NCBI RefSeq assembly: GCF_009765755.1
Contig: NZ_LMUV01000011.1
Span: 1-64,000 of the forward strand
Direction: 5' to 3'
Source: Rhodanobacter sp. L36
GTDB taxonomy: Bacteria > Pseudomonadota > Gammaproteobacteria > Xanthomonadales > Rhodanobacteraceae
Length of the DNA: 64,000 nt
The translations under genes and the position numbers were made by a program. Positions 26,891-36,095 of the stretch are shown in pieces. Position 1 is the first letter of the stretch; each line of letters starts with the position of its first letter. A model generated the notes under the pieces. It was not told the DNA's origin. It was given only the letters and a program-made list of their open reading frames with translations, and searched no databases.

Positions 26891-27455
26891 CGAGTAATCT
26901 CCCGTGCGACTGTTTACAGAAAGCGCGGAATTGCGCTTCATCGAAGCTGAAGCGTCCGGCGCGGTAGAGCACGATCAGGCCATGCTGGTGAGCCCAGATT
27001 GTCATTCCGACGTCATGCGGATCGTCCTGTTTCAGAACGCCCTGAGCCATGCCATCGATGATGGCGTCGATGACGACATTGAAAGTTGGCGACGACCCGG
27101 CGCGAAAATCCTCCGGATAGAGTCGCGCGTCATCACGACGTACCGAGAAAGAGTGGTCAAACAAATGCGGATGCGCCAACGCGTAATCCAGATACGGATC
27201 CAGCAGCGTCATCAAGCGCCGTTCGATATCAGGATGCCGGGTGCGCGTTTCCCATTCCTCTGCGGCGATCTGAAAGCTGTCGTCGGAAAGTCGTTTCAAT
27301 AACGCGCTGCGGTTCGGGAAGTGCCGGTAGATCGCCATCGGCGTGATGCCGACCGCGTCAGCCACGCGACGCATGGTCACAGCTTCCGCACCGTCTCGAT
27401 CGAATATGCGATGGGCGGCACGAATCACTTTTTCGACGGTTGTGAGTCGCGGCAT
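26871..27455 (-). CDS. TetR-family transcriptional repressor
   Basis: This 194-residue protein has an N-terminal HTH (VIRAAHRIFDRDGAEAVTMR, VADAVGITPMAIYRHFPNRS) typical of TetR and an all-helical ligand domain behind it. It overlaps the Lnt-like gene, so the two form one transcript. A perfect palindrome lies directly on its start codon, consistent with autoregulation of the whole operon. Ligand unknown. Confidence 0.9.
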   Translation of the reverse strand: MPRLTTVEKVIRAAHRIFDRDGAEAVTMRRVADAVGITPMAIYRHFPNRSALLKRLSDDSFQIAAEEWETRTRHPDIERRLMTLLDPYLDYALAHPHLFDHSFSVRRDDARLYPEDFRAGSSPTFNVVIDAIIDGMAQGVLKQDDPHDVGMTIWAHQHGLIVLYRAGRFSFDEAQFRAFCKQSHGRLLDGIKAR

Positions 27456-27471
27456 GTATACAGCGTATACA
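27455..27471. promoter_or_regulatory. palindromic operator at the TetR start
   Basis: TGTATAC-AGC-GTATACA is a perfect inverted repeat with 7-bp arms and a 3-bp spacer, touching the TetR ATG (complement 27453-27455). Size, symmetry and position fit a TetR-family operator. Confidence 0.6.
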
Positions 27472-27794
27472 AATCAGGTGAAGCAGTGCAATACTCTGGC
27501 TAAAATCAGCGGAACGTGGCCAAAGCGACGTTGGCCTCTTCAAAGACCTGCATGAGTGGCTTCCTCGTGCACCCACGCTGCAGCTGATGCCGTCGTCTGG
27601 ATGGTCGCCGGCTCGTACAGCATTGCTCGCGTGATGGATACTGCAAAAAATATCAGTACCCCAAATTGCGAGGCACACGTAGCTTCTACTTGCCCCGGTC
27701 ATGCCACGCCGACGAGACGTCAGGGCGCAGACATCGGATGTCTGGTGGGATTTGACATGGACGGGCAAATGGTTGGCTCATCGCCCCTGAGCTA

Positions 27795-27825
27795 GAAGGC
27801 GCCCGCAAGGGCGCCTTCGTTTTTT
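27795..27825 (+). terminator. strong rho-independent terminator
   Basis: The 10-bp arms GAAGGCGCCC and GGGCGCCTTC flank a GCAA loop and are followed by GTTTTTT. It points in the plus direction, yet no firm plus-strand gene lies between the TetR promoter (27472) and here. It may end a small RNA or a short frame starting at the GTG at 27556 and ending at 27795. The rest of 27826-28146 shows no recognised gene. Confidence 0.8.
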
Positions 27826-28146
27826 GCGTGTCCGAAAATAAGAAAGCGTGCTTCGAGGATGACCACCTGCGCGTGGTGCCGGTCGTGGCAAGCCGTGCCA
27901 GCCATCAGAAGCAGCAAACGACGGGGCATGTTCCGTGCCTGCTCGTGCGGAGAACGAGTTGATGCCGCGAAGCGGATCAATGGAGGCCGGACTGTCAGTT
28001 GCCAGTTGCCGAATATGCCCGTTGCGCTGCCGAAAAAGCACTACCTTCTGCCGGATTTGTGCATTGACCTATTTGCTGCTGCTGTTCAATGAAGTGGACA
28101 TGCAACGGTCGAGTCATCCGCAATTTCGCAATGGAAGGTGAATTAG

Positions 28147-31100
28147 ATGAATCACATTTATCGCCTGATCTGGTGCCGTGCTCGCAATACTCTGGTGGTC
28201 GTCTCGGAGCTGGCTTCCTCCAAAGGTGGATCTTCGGTGCGCACGGGCTGCCGCAAGAAAGGGGTGCGATCGCTGCATCTGGCATCTCTGCTGCTGTGCT
28301 CACTCGCCATATCGCCGGTGTTCGCGCAGTCAACGGACAACGCGAAGTTGGCGGATCTTCTGCCGCTCGTCGACAAATACTCACCCGTCGCGCCGACACC
28401 ATTGAAACCCGTTGCGCAGGCAGGCGAGTCGCATGTCACCGCCATGCCTGAGCCGCAGGTATTTCAGCGACCTCTTTCGCCACGTTCGGCTACGCGTGCG
28501 CCGCGCGCTGAATCTCGCGTCGCAAAATCGGCAGCGATTCATCAGCCCGTTGTCGCTCGTGCAGAAGTTCACGAATCCTCTGAGGCAGTTCAGGCATCGC
28601 GCGCGTCAACGCCGCCGACGCCCAAGAGCATGACGACAGATGCGGGCAAGCCGATGGCGCAGGGGTCACTCGCTATCGACGGTTCGGTAGCCGATCGTCG
28701 GCGAAGCCACGAAACCAGCAAAAAATCCGCCAAGCACAAGTCGACGGATTCGGATGCGCTCGACGATGCGAGCACCGAATCAACGGCAACTGATACAGCT
28801 ACGGTCTCACCATCGCCGCTGGCTGCGTCGTGGAGTACGCGGTCGACCTTGGCGATGGCCGGGCCTTCGACATCCGCCATGAGTTCGAGCGACATGCTTT
28901 CGCCATCGATGTCGATCCTTTCAGCATCGCAGCCGGTGATACCTCTACCGGGACCTTCGCCCACGGGTATCATCGTGGGCAATGGCGGCGTCGTGGGCGC
29001 GGTTTCGCAATTGCTGGGGCCGACGACGAACAGTCTGTTTGGAAGTCCAGACGGCTATGTCAGTAACGGATCGTTACGCGTCAACAACGCGAATTTCACC
29101 CAGGGATATTCAACGCTGAGCGCGCTGGGCATCCCCCTGTTGAATCTGACGGCGGTTGGCACGGTGTTGACGTCGACCGGCGGTGCGCTCGTGGGCGGCA
29201 CCGGTATCAATTCGCATCTCACGCTGATCGGTGGCGTCACGTCCGACAGCTACATCGACAACATCAACAATGGCGGGCCGGGCGGTTTGCTTGGCATCGC
29301 TTTGCCAACTCATGCGCCGGCGTGGTCGTCCACGTGCCTGAACCTGCTTGGATTGGTGACGGAGTCGTGTTGGGGCCTTAATGCCGCGCAGGACTATCAA
29401 GTGCTTGTCGGCGATGGCGCTACAGCGAATGGATCAAAGGAAGTCGTGATCGGTACCGGCGCCAGCCACACCTTGCCAACGCAAGATGCCGACACGGTGT
29501 TTCCAGGGTCGGGCACGAATGATCCGAACAATCCAAGCGGCCTGCCGACAGCAGACTATGAAGCGCGGCTTGGTCACTCGGTGGTCATCGGCGACGACGC
29601 ATCCGGAACGGCAAATGCGCAAACCATCGTTGGTGCGGAGGCAAGCGCCAGTGCCGCCAACAGCGTGGCGCTAGGCTATCGATCAGTGGCCAATCGTGGC
29701 GCCCTGACTGGCTATGCTGCCTTTGGACTTGCCGCCTTGCAGAACTCGGCTGGTGAAGTGTCCATCGGCTCAGCCGGCAACGCGCGACAGATCACCAACG
29801 TTGCCGCCGGCAGTGCGCTGACTGATGCCGTGAATGTCGCGCAGCTCGAAGGCGTATCCACAGTGGCGGATAACGCCGTGCAATACGATGATGCCGGCAA
29901 AGCCGTCGTCACACTGGCGGGAGCGCCGAGCACGGACGGAGGCGTGACCGGCGGTACCACGATTACCAATCTGCATCAGGGCGCGCTTAACGCTACGAGC
30001 ACTGATGCAGTGAACGGATCACAGCTTTTTGCCACCAACCAAAGCATCACCAACGTTTTCAATACCGGAACCAAATACTTCCAGGCAAACAGCACCGGTA
30101 CGGCCAGCAAAGCGTTAGGTGCGGACGCGATCGCCGGTGGGGTGAACAGCCAGGCGATCAGCACCAACAGCATCGCCATCGGCAATAGCGCCATCGCGGG
30201 CAGCGCTGCAGATCTGACACGTATCAGTGAAGTGGCGATCGGCAACAACGCGGTGGCATCCGCGCAGAATTCCATTGCGTTGGGTGATGGTTCGTTGGCC
30301 AGTGGGCCGCAATCCACAGCAGTCGGCTCAGGTGCCCAGGCGATCTCGGCTCAGAGCACTGCGCTCGGCCGTAGTGCCACGGCCGGCAACAATGCAACCG
30401 CACTCGGCATGAACGCCATTGCGTCCGGCCTTCGATCAACCGCCGTAGGGCAGGGTGCGACAGCCGCGACAACCAATGGCACGGCAGTCGGCCAGGCTGC
30501 ACAGGTCACGGCTGCCGGAGGCGTCGCGTTGGGCTTCGGCTCCATCGCATCGACAGCCTCGGGAATCACCGGCTATGCACCCACCGATGCAACGCCCGCC
30601 ACCATCGCTGCGATCAACGCCACCACCAGCACGCTGGGTGCCGTATCGGTAGGCGACGCGACTAGCAGTCAGTACCGACAGATCACCGGCGTAGCAGCCG
30701 GTACGGCAGCGAGCGACGCGGTCAATGTGGCGCAGTTGCAAGCTGTTGACGGCGCGCTTTCGACGCTGGGCAATACAGCCGTGCAATACGACACGCGCCT
30801 GGATGGCACGCCGAACTACGACAGCGTGACACTCGCAGGCGCGCCTTCCACCGATGGTGGCGCGACGGGCGGCACCACGATCAGCAACCTGCATCAAGGT
30901 GCGCTCAACGCCACCAGCACCGACGCGGTGAACGGTGCGCAGCTCTACGCCACCAACAGCAATATCTCGAACATCTACGACACCGGCACGAAATATTTCC
31001 AGGCCAACAGTACGGGCGCCGGCAGTGCGGCAACGGGTGTGGACAGCGTCGCGGCGGGTACGGGCGCGCATGCGATCAACACGAACGACGTGGCCCTGGG

Positions 31101-32844
31101 TTCCGGTTCGATCACGGCAGCGGCACACGTGGGCACAACGGCATTGTTTGGTGGCACGGCCGCGGGTACGGCATCGTCGGTGCTATCGATCGGTGCCGGT
31201 GGCGCCGAGCGTCAATTGCAGAATCTCGCACCGGGCGTAGTCGCCGCAGCTTCCACCGATGCGATCAACGGATCGCAACTCTATTCGGTGGTCGCGGGAG
31301 TCAACACGATAGGCAGCTCCACGGCCACCGCGTTCGGCGGTGGCTCGTCGTTCGATCCGAACACGGGCGTAGTGATCGCGAACCTGACCTATGGCGGCGC
31401 TACTTACGCATCCGTGCAGAACGTGCTCGATGCGCTCACGGGCGGTGGGTCCGGCCAGGGCATCAAATATTTCCACGTGAAATCCTTGCTCGCCGATGGC
31501 AGCGCGAGCGGTGCTGACAGCGTGGCGGTAGGTCCGCTTGCCGAGGCCACGGGCGCGAGCAGTGTCGCGATCGGCAATGGTGCAACAGCCAGCGCCAACA
31601 ACGCTTTCGCAATGGGCACGGGTGCCAACGCCAGCATGGCCAACAGCGTGGCCCTTGGTGCCGGTTCGGTCACGCTGGTGGGCGCATTGACGAACTACAC
31701 CGCTTACGGGCTGACCGCGCCGCAGACATCCGCGGGCGAAGTGAATATCGGCAATCGCCAGATCACCGGCGTGGCTGCAGGCTCTGCCGCAAACGACGCG
31801 GTCAACGTCGAGCAGTTGCAGGCCGTGAACAACCAGGTGCAGTCGGTGGACCAGCTGGCCGTGAAATATGATGCGGATACAGCGGGCCATGCCACCAACT
31901 CCATCACGCTGACCGGTAACGGCAGTGGTGCACTGGTGCGCATCACGCAACTCGCTGCAGGTGCGGAGCTGTCCACCAGCAGCGACGCCGTCAACGGCTC
32001 GCAGCTGTGGCACTGGACGCAGGACGTCAACAACATCTACAGCAACTACAGCCTGTACACCGATTTGCAGAATCTTCCGACGGATGGTGGCGGCAGTTCC
32101 AAATATTTCCACGCGAATTCGACACTGGCCGATTCGTCTGCCAGTGGTTCAAACAGCGTTGCCATCGGTCCGGTGGCCAAGGCAAGCGGCAGCGACAGTG
32201 TTGCGGTCGGCAATGGCGCCACCGCGACTGCGGACAACGCCGTGGCCATCGGTGCCGGGTCCGTTGCAGATCGCGCGAACACGGTGTCGGTGGGCAGCGA
32301 TGGCAACACGCGTCAGATCACCAACGTCGCAGCGGGCACGCAGGTCACCGATGCGGTGAACATGGGCCAGCTCACCTCGACGGTGACCGCATCCCAGCAA
32401 GGCACCGTGCGCTACGACCAGCACGCCGACGGCAGCACGGACTACAACAACGTGACGCTGGGTAATGGCAGTGGCACGACCGTGATCCACAACGTGGGTG
32501 CGGGCATCGCCAACACCGACGCCGTGAATGTGGATCAGCTGAATGCCGGCATCGGTCAGGCAGTCAATTGGGCCAATGCATACACCGATCAGCAACTCCA
32601 ACGGATCAGCAATCGCGCCAACGCAGGCGTGGCTGCAGCCATGGCGATGAGCGGGCTGCCACAGGCATACGAGCCCGGCAAGAGCATGGCATCCGTTTCG
32701 GCCGGCAGCTTTCGGGGCGAGTCGAGCCTGGCTATCGGCGTCTCGACAATTTCCGAAGGCGGCAGGTGGGTTTACAAACTGACGGGATCGACCGATACGC
32801 GCGGCGATGCCGGTGTGACGATCGGAGCAGGCATGCAGTGGTAG
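28147..32844 (+). CDS. trimeric autotransporter adhesin (YadA/Hia-like)
   Basis: This 1565-residue protein starts after GGAAGGTG with an extended signal peptide (ESPR: MNHIYRLIWCRARNTLVVV), then a hydrophobic core ending VFAQS. A Ser/Ala/Pro-rich stretch (~60-270) precedes YadA-like head repeats (many Val-Ala-hydrophobic-Gly-x-x-Ala-x-Ala units) separated by neck motifs ITNVAAGSALTDAVNVAQL, ITGVAAGTAASDAVNVAQL, ITGVAAGSAANDAVNVEQL and ITNVAAGTQVTDAVNMGQL. A domain with LHQGALNATSTDAVNG is duplicated. The C-terminal YadA anchor (RANAGVAAAMAMSGLPQAY ... GVTIGAGMQW) forms the trimeric outer-membrane barrel. It should mediate attachment or autoaggregation. Confidence 0.93.
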   Translation: MNHIYRLIWCRARNTLVVVSELASSKGGSSVRTGCRKKGVRSLHLASLLLCSLAISPVFAQSTDNAKLADLLPLVDKYSPVAPTPLKPVAQAGESHVTAMPEPQVFQRPLSPRSATRAPRAESRVAKSAAIHQPVVARAEVHESSEAVQASRASTPPTPKSMTTDAGKPMAQGSLAIDGSVADRRRSHETSKKSAKHKSTDSDALDDASTESTATDTATVSPSPLAASWSTRSTLAMAGPSTSAMSSSDMLSPSMSILSASQPVIPLPGPSPTGIIVGNGGVVGAVSQLLGPTTNSLFGSPDGYVSNGSLRVNNANFTQGYSTLSALGIPLLNLTAVGTVLTSTGGALVGGTGINSHLTLIGGVTSDSYIDNINNGGPGGLLGIALPTHAPAWSSTCLNLLGLVTESCWGLNAAQDYQVLVGDGATANGSKEVVIGTGASHTLPTQDADTVFPGSGTNDPNNPSGLPTADYEARLGHSVVIGDDASGTANAQTIVGAEASASAANSVALGYRSVANRGALTGYAAFGLAALQNSAGEVSIGSAGNARQITNVAAGSALTDAVNVAQLEGVSTVADNAVQYDDAGKAVVTLAGAPSTDGGVTGGTTITNLHQGALNATSTDAVNGSQLFATNQSITNVFNTGTKYFQANSTGTASKALGADAIAGGVNSQAISTNSIAIGNSAIAGSAADLTRISEVAIGNNAVASAQNSIALGDGSLASGPQSTAVGSGAQAISAQSTALGRSATAGNNATALGMNAIASGLRSTAVGQGATAATTNGTAVGQAAQVTAAGGVALGFGSIASTASGITGYAPTDATPATIAAINATTSTLGAVSVGDATSSQYRQITGVAAGTAASDAVNVAQLQAVDGALSTLGNTAVQYDTRLDGTPNYDSVTLAGAPSTDGGATGGTTISNLHQGALNATSTDAVNGAQLYATNSNISNIYDTGTKYFQANSTGAGSAATGVDSVAAGTGAHAINTNDVALGSGSITAAAHVGTTALFGGTAAGTASSVLSIGAGGAERQLQNLAPGVVAAASTDAINGSQLYSVVAGVNTIGSSTATAFGGGSSFDPNTGVVIANLTYGGATYASVQNVLDALTGGGSGQGIKYFHVKSLLADGSASGADSVAVGPLAEATGASSVAIGNGATASANNAFAMGTGANASMANSVALGAGSVTLVGALTNYTAYGLTAPQTSAGEVNIGNRQITGVAAGSAANDAVNVEQLQAVNNQVQSVDQLAVKYDADTAGHATNSITLTGNGSGALVRITQLAAGAELSTSSDAVNGSQLWHWTQDVNNIYSNYSLYTDLQNLPTDGGGSSKYFHANSTLADSSASGSNSVAIGPVAKASGSDSVAVGNGATATADNAVAIGAGSVADRANTVSVGSDGNTRQITNVAAGTQVTDAVNMGQLTSTVTASQQGTVRYDQHADGSTDYNNVTLGNGSGTTVIHNVGAGIANTDAVNVDQLNAGIGQAVNWANAYTDQQLQRISNRANAGVAAAMAMSGLPQAYEPGKSMASVSAGSFRGESSLAIGVSTISEGGRWVYKLTGSTDTRGDAGVTIGAGMQW

Positions 32845-32893
32845 GGACGCGTGGCATCCACATACGGACGTAGACGAAAAAGGCCGCGTGACG

Positions 32894-33700
32894 ATGAAAA
32901 GCATGAGCTTGTATGGATGGATGCTGGCAGCTCTGATGACTGCGGGATGCGCAGATCAGCAAGCAAGAAATGCCGCAGCGAACGGACCGGCGATATTTCC
33001 CGATCAGGCAAAGTCGACCATGCCGGAAGGCGATTTCGTCAATCTGGACGATCTCGGTAAAGTCAAAACAGGGATGACCAAGGCGCAGCTGCACCGGTTG
33101 CTCGGGACGCCGCATTTCAACGAAGGCGTGTTCGGTGTTCGCACCTGGAATTATCTCTTCGACTTTCGCAACGCTGGTAGCAACGGGGACACTTTGCGTT
33201 GCCAATATCAGGTTGCGTTCGACAAACACGGACTTTCCACCGGCATGTACTGGATGCCGGCGTCGTGCAGCCGGGTCTTGTTGCCTGCGCCTCAGGCGGA
33301 AGTTGTACCCACGACAGCGCCGATGCCTTCCGAACCTGTTCGTCTTTCGTCGGACATGCTGTTCGATTTCGACAAGTCCGAACTGACATCGTCGGGAAAG
33401 CAGAAACTCTCACAAGTGCTGGCGCAAGTACGCAATGCGAGCGACATTCAGGACGTCGTCGTCGTCGGTTATACCGATCGCCTCGGCAGCGCGCGTTACA
33501 ACCTGGAACTGTCGCGTCGGCGCGCTTCATCCGTGCGCGACTACCTCGTCGCAGGCGGCGTGCCGGAAAATGTGATCACCGCGCACGGACGCGGTGCAGA
33601 GAATCCGATCGTGCACTGCGCAAACTCCGACAAAGCCACCCTGATCATTTGCCTCGCGCCAAATCGCAGGGTGGAATTGTCCGGAACTGCCAAGCCCTGA
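32894..33700 (+). CDS. OmpA-family lipoprotein, TpgA-like partner of the adhesin
   Basis: This 268-residue protein has a lipobox (LMTAGC, Cys19), a BamE/SmpA-OmlA-like segment (GDFVNLDDLGKVKTGMTKAQ, LHRLLGTPHFNEGVFG, WNYLFDF) and a C-terminal OmpA-like peptidoglycan-binding domain (DMLFDFDKSELTSSGKQKL, VVVGYTDRLGSARYNLELSR, RRASSVRDYL). The combination of an SmpA-like and an OmpA_C domain directly behind a trimeric autotransporter matches TpgA described in Acinetobacter, which ties the adhesin to peptidoglycan. A GTG at 32888 is an alternative start. It ends head-to-head with the AraC gene. Confidence 0.85.
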   Translation: MKSMSLYGWMLAALMTAGCADQQARNAAANGPAIFPDQAKSTMPEGDFVNLDDLGKVKTGMTKAQLHRLLGTPHFNEGVFGVRTWNYLFDFRNAGSNGDTLRCQYQVAFDKHGLSTGMYWMPASCSRVLLPAPQAEVVPTTAPMPSEPVRLSSDMLFDFDKSELTSSGKQKLSQVLAQVRNASDIQDVVVVGYTDRLGSARYNLELSRRRASSVRDYLVAGGVPENVITAHGRGAENPIVHCANSDKATLIICLAPNRRVELSGTAKP

Positions 33701-33701
33701 G

Positions 33702-34721
33702 TCAGTTAGTCATCCATTCGCCTGATGACGGTCGCAGCAGCGTGTCGTGTGGCAGCTCACCGAACAACCGTTTGTATGCTTCGGCAAATCTTGAGAGGTC
33801 ATGCATTCCGCAATCCATCGCGACGGACTTCACTGAGCGGCGGCTTGCGTCTGCTTCGTTCAGTTCGATGAAAGCAACACAAAGACGCAGCGACGAAAGA
33901 AATCGCATGGGCGAAATACCCAGGAGATCCTGGCAGGCATAGCGAAGCGTGCGTTCGCTGACCTCGGCGGCGTCGCACATGTCGGAGAGGTAGATGTCCA
34001 CGCCCAGATTCGCGCGTATGAAGTGCTCGGTGCGCTCGACGACACGGTAGTGTTTTCGTCGCGATCTGCAACAACCGAGAATGCTCTTCCCCGTTGCGGA
34101 CAGGCTTGCGGCGGCATGGCATTCGACAAGCGCTTGCAGATCGATCGGGGTGACGAACGAACTGTATGCAGCGTCAGCCTGAAGGATCACCTTCCAGCGA
34201 ATCTGCTGATAGATTTTTTCGAGCCGGGCGAATGTGTCGTTGCCAGCCGTTTGAAAAAGTTTGACGAACAGTCGCGGTTCGGCAGGTGCCGGCAGCGCTT
34301 TCAGGGAACCCGGGCGCATGCCACCCGTCGGCAGGAGAACGTGCGTCACGCGTGTGCCGGCTCCGAACATGAAGTCGGCGGTTTGTCCCGGCATCACGGA
34401 AAATGCAGTATCTGCCGTCATTGGCACGCCCTGGCACCAGCTGTTGTCGCCAGCGCGGTGCATGTATCCCAGCAGAAAAAAATCCGCGGGCATCACGAAG
34501 CGAGCGCGAAAACCGAAACAGTATTCGCTGCTGCAGGCAAATGATTGACCTTGTTTCAGCGAGCCGACGAATGCCTGCGGATCGGCGGTGTCCAGCAGCA
34601 GCACCTGCATCCTGCTGGATTTTAGTTGCGCAATGAACATGGCCAGGTCGCAATGCGACAGCTGCACTCCGGCAGTTCCCTGGGAGGCTGGAATCAATCC
34701 ATCGGGCCGAAAACTCGCCAT
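33702..34721 (-). CDS. AraC-family transcriptional regulator
   Basis: This 339-residue protein, taken from MASFRPDG, has an N-terminal ~200-residue domain resembling the AraC-binding-like domain of OruR/ArgR-type or MmsR regulators. A C-terminal AraC/XylS DNA-binding domain follows: NLGVDIYLSDMCDAAEVSER, TLRYACQDLLGISPMRFLSS, LRLCVAFIEL, VAMDCGMHDLSRFAEAYKRL and FGELP. An upstream Met (34889) would overlap luxI and is less likely. It lies 92 bp after luxI on the same strand and may be expressed with it. Targets unknown. Confidence 0.85.
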   Translation of the reverse strand: MASFRPDGLIPASQGTAGVQLSHCDLAMFIAQLKSSRMQVLLLDTADPQAFVGSLKQGQSFACSSEYCFGFRARFVMPADFFLLGYMHRAGDNSWCQGVPMTADTAFSVMPGQTADFMFGAGTRVTHVLLPTGGMRPGSLKALPAPAEPRLFVKLFQTAGNDTFARLEKIYQQIRWKVILQADAAYSSFVTPIDLQALVECHAAASLSATGKSILGCCRSRRKHYRVVERTEHFIRANLGVDIYLSDMCDAAEVSERTLRYACQDLLGISPMRFLSSLRLCVAFIELNEADASRRSVKSVAMDCGMHDLSRFAEAYKRLFGELPHDTLLRPSSGEWMTN

Positions 34722-34813
34722 GACGTCACCAGGGAAAACACTACGAATTGGCCAGGGCGACCGTGAAAAGGGGACTTCGACATCGGTTCCTGGTTTCCGC
34801 GTCGAGGCGCTAC

Positions 34814-35425
34814 TCAGTGAGAAAGACGGATGCTTGCGTCCTGCTGGATGTTCAAGGCCTGGCATGTTTGTGCATCGAGTTCGATCCACATCGCGAGCAC
34901 CGGCTTGCCGTCGACCAGTTGTGGTGGGCCGACACGATGAGCGTGCATGCCGATGCTGCGCAGAATCCGCTCGACACCCATGGCGGTGAACGTGATCAGT
35001 CGCGTGGCACCATGTTCCATGGCAGCGGTGACCAACGCTGCGAACAACAGGCAGAAATGTTGACGCGCATCCTCACGTGACAACGCAGATGTTTCGTGTG
35101 TCGTCTTCGTGGAGAAGCGCGAAAGCTCCCAGACTTCCGGCGAGTGTGGCGCGCACTCTCCGTTCATGAGGTGTGGAAACACTTCGTCGAGCAGATATGC
35201 CTGAGTGGTCGGCAGCAGCCGCGCGCATCCGCAGATGACTCCCAGCTCATCCTTGGCCACGACATACAAGGTGTCGGGGCGATCGAACTGGTCCCGCTCA
35301 AGACCGTCGACGACAGGCAACTGCCAATGCAGTGTCTCGATGAATATCGAGTGCCGGTAGGAAGCCAGTTCTGCTTCCAGTCCCACCGGCAGCTGTTTCC
35401 TTGTGCCTGCCAGCATCGTCACCAT
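34814..35425 (-). CDS. acyl-homoserine-lactone synthase, LuxI family
   Basis: This 203-residue protein carries the LuxI-family invariant pattern: Arg and Phe in YRHSIFIETLHW, Trp, the Asp pair in RDQFDRPDT, Arg in GCARLLPTT, and Phe, Glu and Arg in LLDEVFPHL and VWELSRFS. These residues bind SAM and acyl-ACP and make the N-acyl-homoserine lactone. The acyl chain cannot be predicted. A consensus-like lux box lies 60-80 bp upstream, so it is probably auto-induced by the LuxR encoded at 36096. Confidence 0.9.
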   Translation of the reverse strand: MVTMLAGTRKQLPVGLEAELASYRHSIFIETLHWQLPVVDGLERDQFDRPDTLYVVAKDELGVICGCARLLPTTQAYLLDEVFPHLMNGECAPHSPEVWELSRFSTKTTHETSALSREDARQHFCLLFAALVTAAMEHGATRLITFTAMGVERILRSIGMHAHRVGPPQLVDGKPVLAMWIELDAQTCQALNIQQDASIRLSH

Positions 35426-35484
35426 GGTCCGTCACTCTGCGAAGGCTGAATGAAGACATTGAAGGTGAAAGCAAGCGGTGGGAG

Positions 35485-35504
35485 AACTGTAGATTCCTAC
35501 AGTT
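35485..35504. promoter_or_regulatory. lux box upstream of luxI
   Basis: AACTGTAG-ATTC-CTACAGTT is a perfect 20-bp inverted repeat (8-bp arms) matching the classic lux-box form ACCTGT-N8-ACAGGT closely. It is centred ~70 bp before the luxI start. A second inverted repeat, GTACGCG...CGCGTAC (35506-35512 and 35523-35529), lies next to it. Confidence 0.8.
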
Positions 35505-35557
35505 GGTACGCGAGACGTAACGCGCGTACTAGCTGGCAAGTAAAAATCGAACGTGGA

Positions 35558-35998
35558 TCAAAACGGCCATGGAGCCGAGTCATTCGAAACGAGCGTCACG
35601 ATATTGTCGGACTCAAGTGTTGTCTGCCACGCAACGCCTGAAAGCCATGCGTGCAACAACTCATTCGTTTTTTTGCATCCCAGGTCGAAACGTTGCGAAC
35701 CTACCAGCATGAGATTGGTGCTCAACCCGCCCGGCGCGAGAAGCACACGTCCAGTTTGTGACACGAACCACGCCCAGCCAATGCTGATTTGTCGTGCGGT
35801 CCCCGACGCACTCCATTCGCAGTATCCTGCCCGGAGAGCGGGAACATCTTCGTGAGCAAGGTCTTCTCTCAGACTCTCGTCCTCCCAAGCGTGTCTTTCA
35901 GAAAACACGACTTGGGCCAATGCATCGAACGTGATGCGGACGTAGCCATCGAAAAGTCCTTTGGGGGAGACTTGGGATGAAGAAAATGCGGATGCCAC
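35558..35998 (-). CDS. DUF4902 / RsaM-like quorum-sensing modulator
   Basis: This 146-residue protein has the look of the small proteins encoded between luxI and luxR in Burkholderia and relatives (GLFDGYVRITFDALAQVVFS, HEDVPALRAGYCEW, ISIGWAWFVSQTGRVLLAPG, GLSTNLMLVG). RsaM-type proteins dampen AHL production, by established work in Pseudomonas fuscovaginae and Burkholderia. The family assignment is from sequence feel and position between luxI and luxR. It reads in the same direction as luxI, separated by the lux-box region. Confidence 0.65.
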   Translation of the reverse strand: MASAFSSSQVSPKGLFDGYVRITFDALAQVVFSERHAWEDESLREDLAHEDVPALRAGYCEWSASGTARQISIGWAWFVSQTGRVLLAPGGLSTNLMLVGSQRFDLGCKKTNELLHAWLSGVAWQTTLESDNIVTLVSNDSAPWPF

Positions 35999-36095
35999 GG
36001 CGTGTTCCAGGTAGGGCAGGGTCTTTTACCTTATGCCGTTCCTGCCATGGCACACAGCTGTCAGCTTTTGCAGATTGACAGAAGTGATCGCACGC

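Noticed and set aside
28147-32844. Adhesin as a classical two-partner or monomeric autotransporter
   Set aside because: The C-terminal anchor is the short YadA type and the passenger has head, neck and stalk motifs of trimeric autotransporters, not a ~270-residue monomeric barrel or a TPS domain.
32149-32904. Minus-strand 251-codon frame opposite the adhesin anchor
   Set aside because: It is a shadow of the repetitive adhesin gene; the repeats Val-Ala-Ile-Gly on one strand create long open antisense frames.
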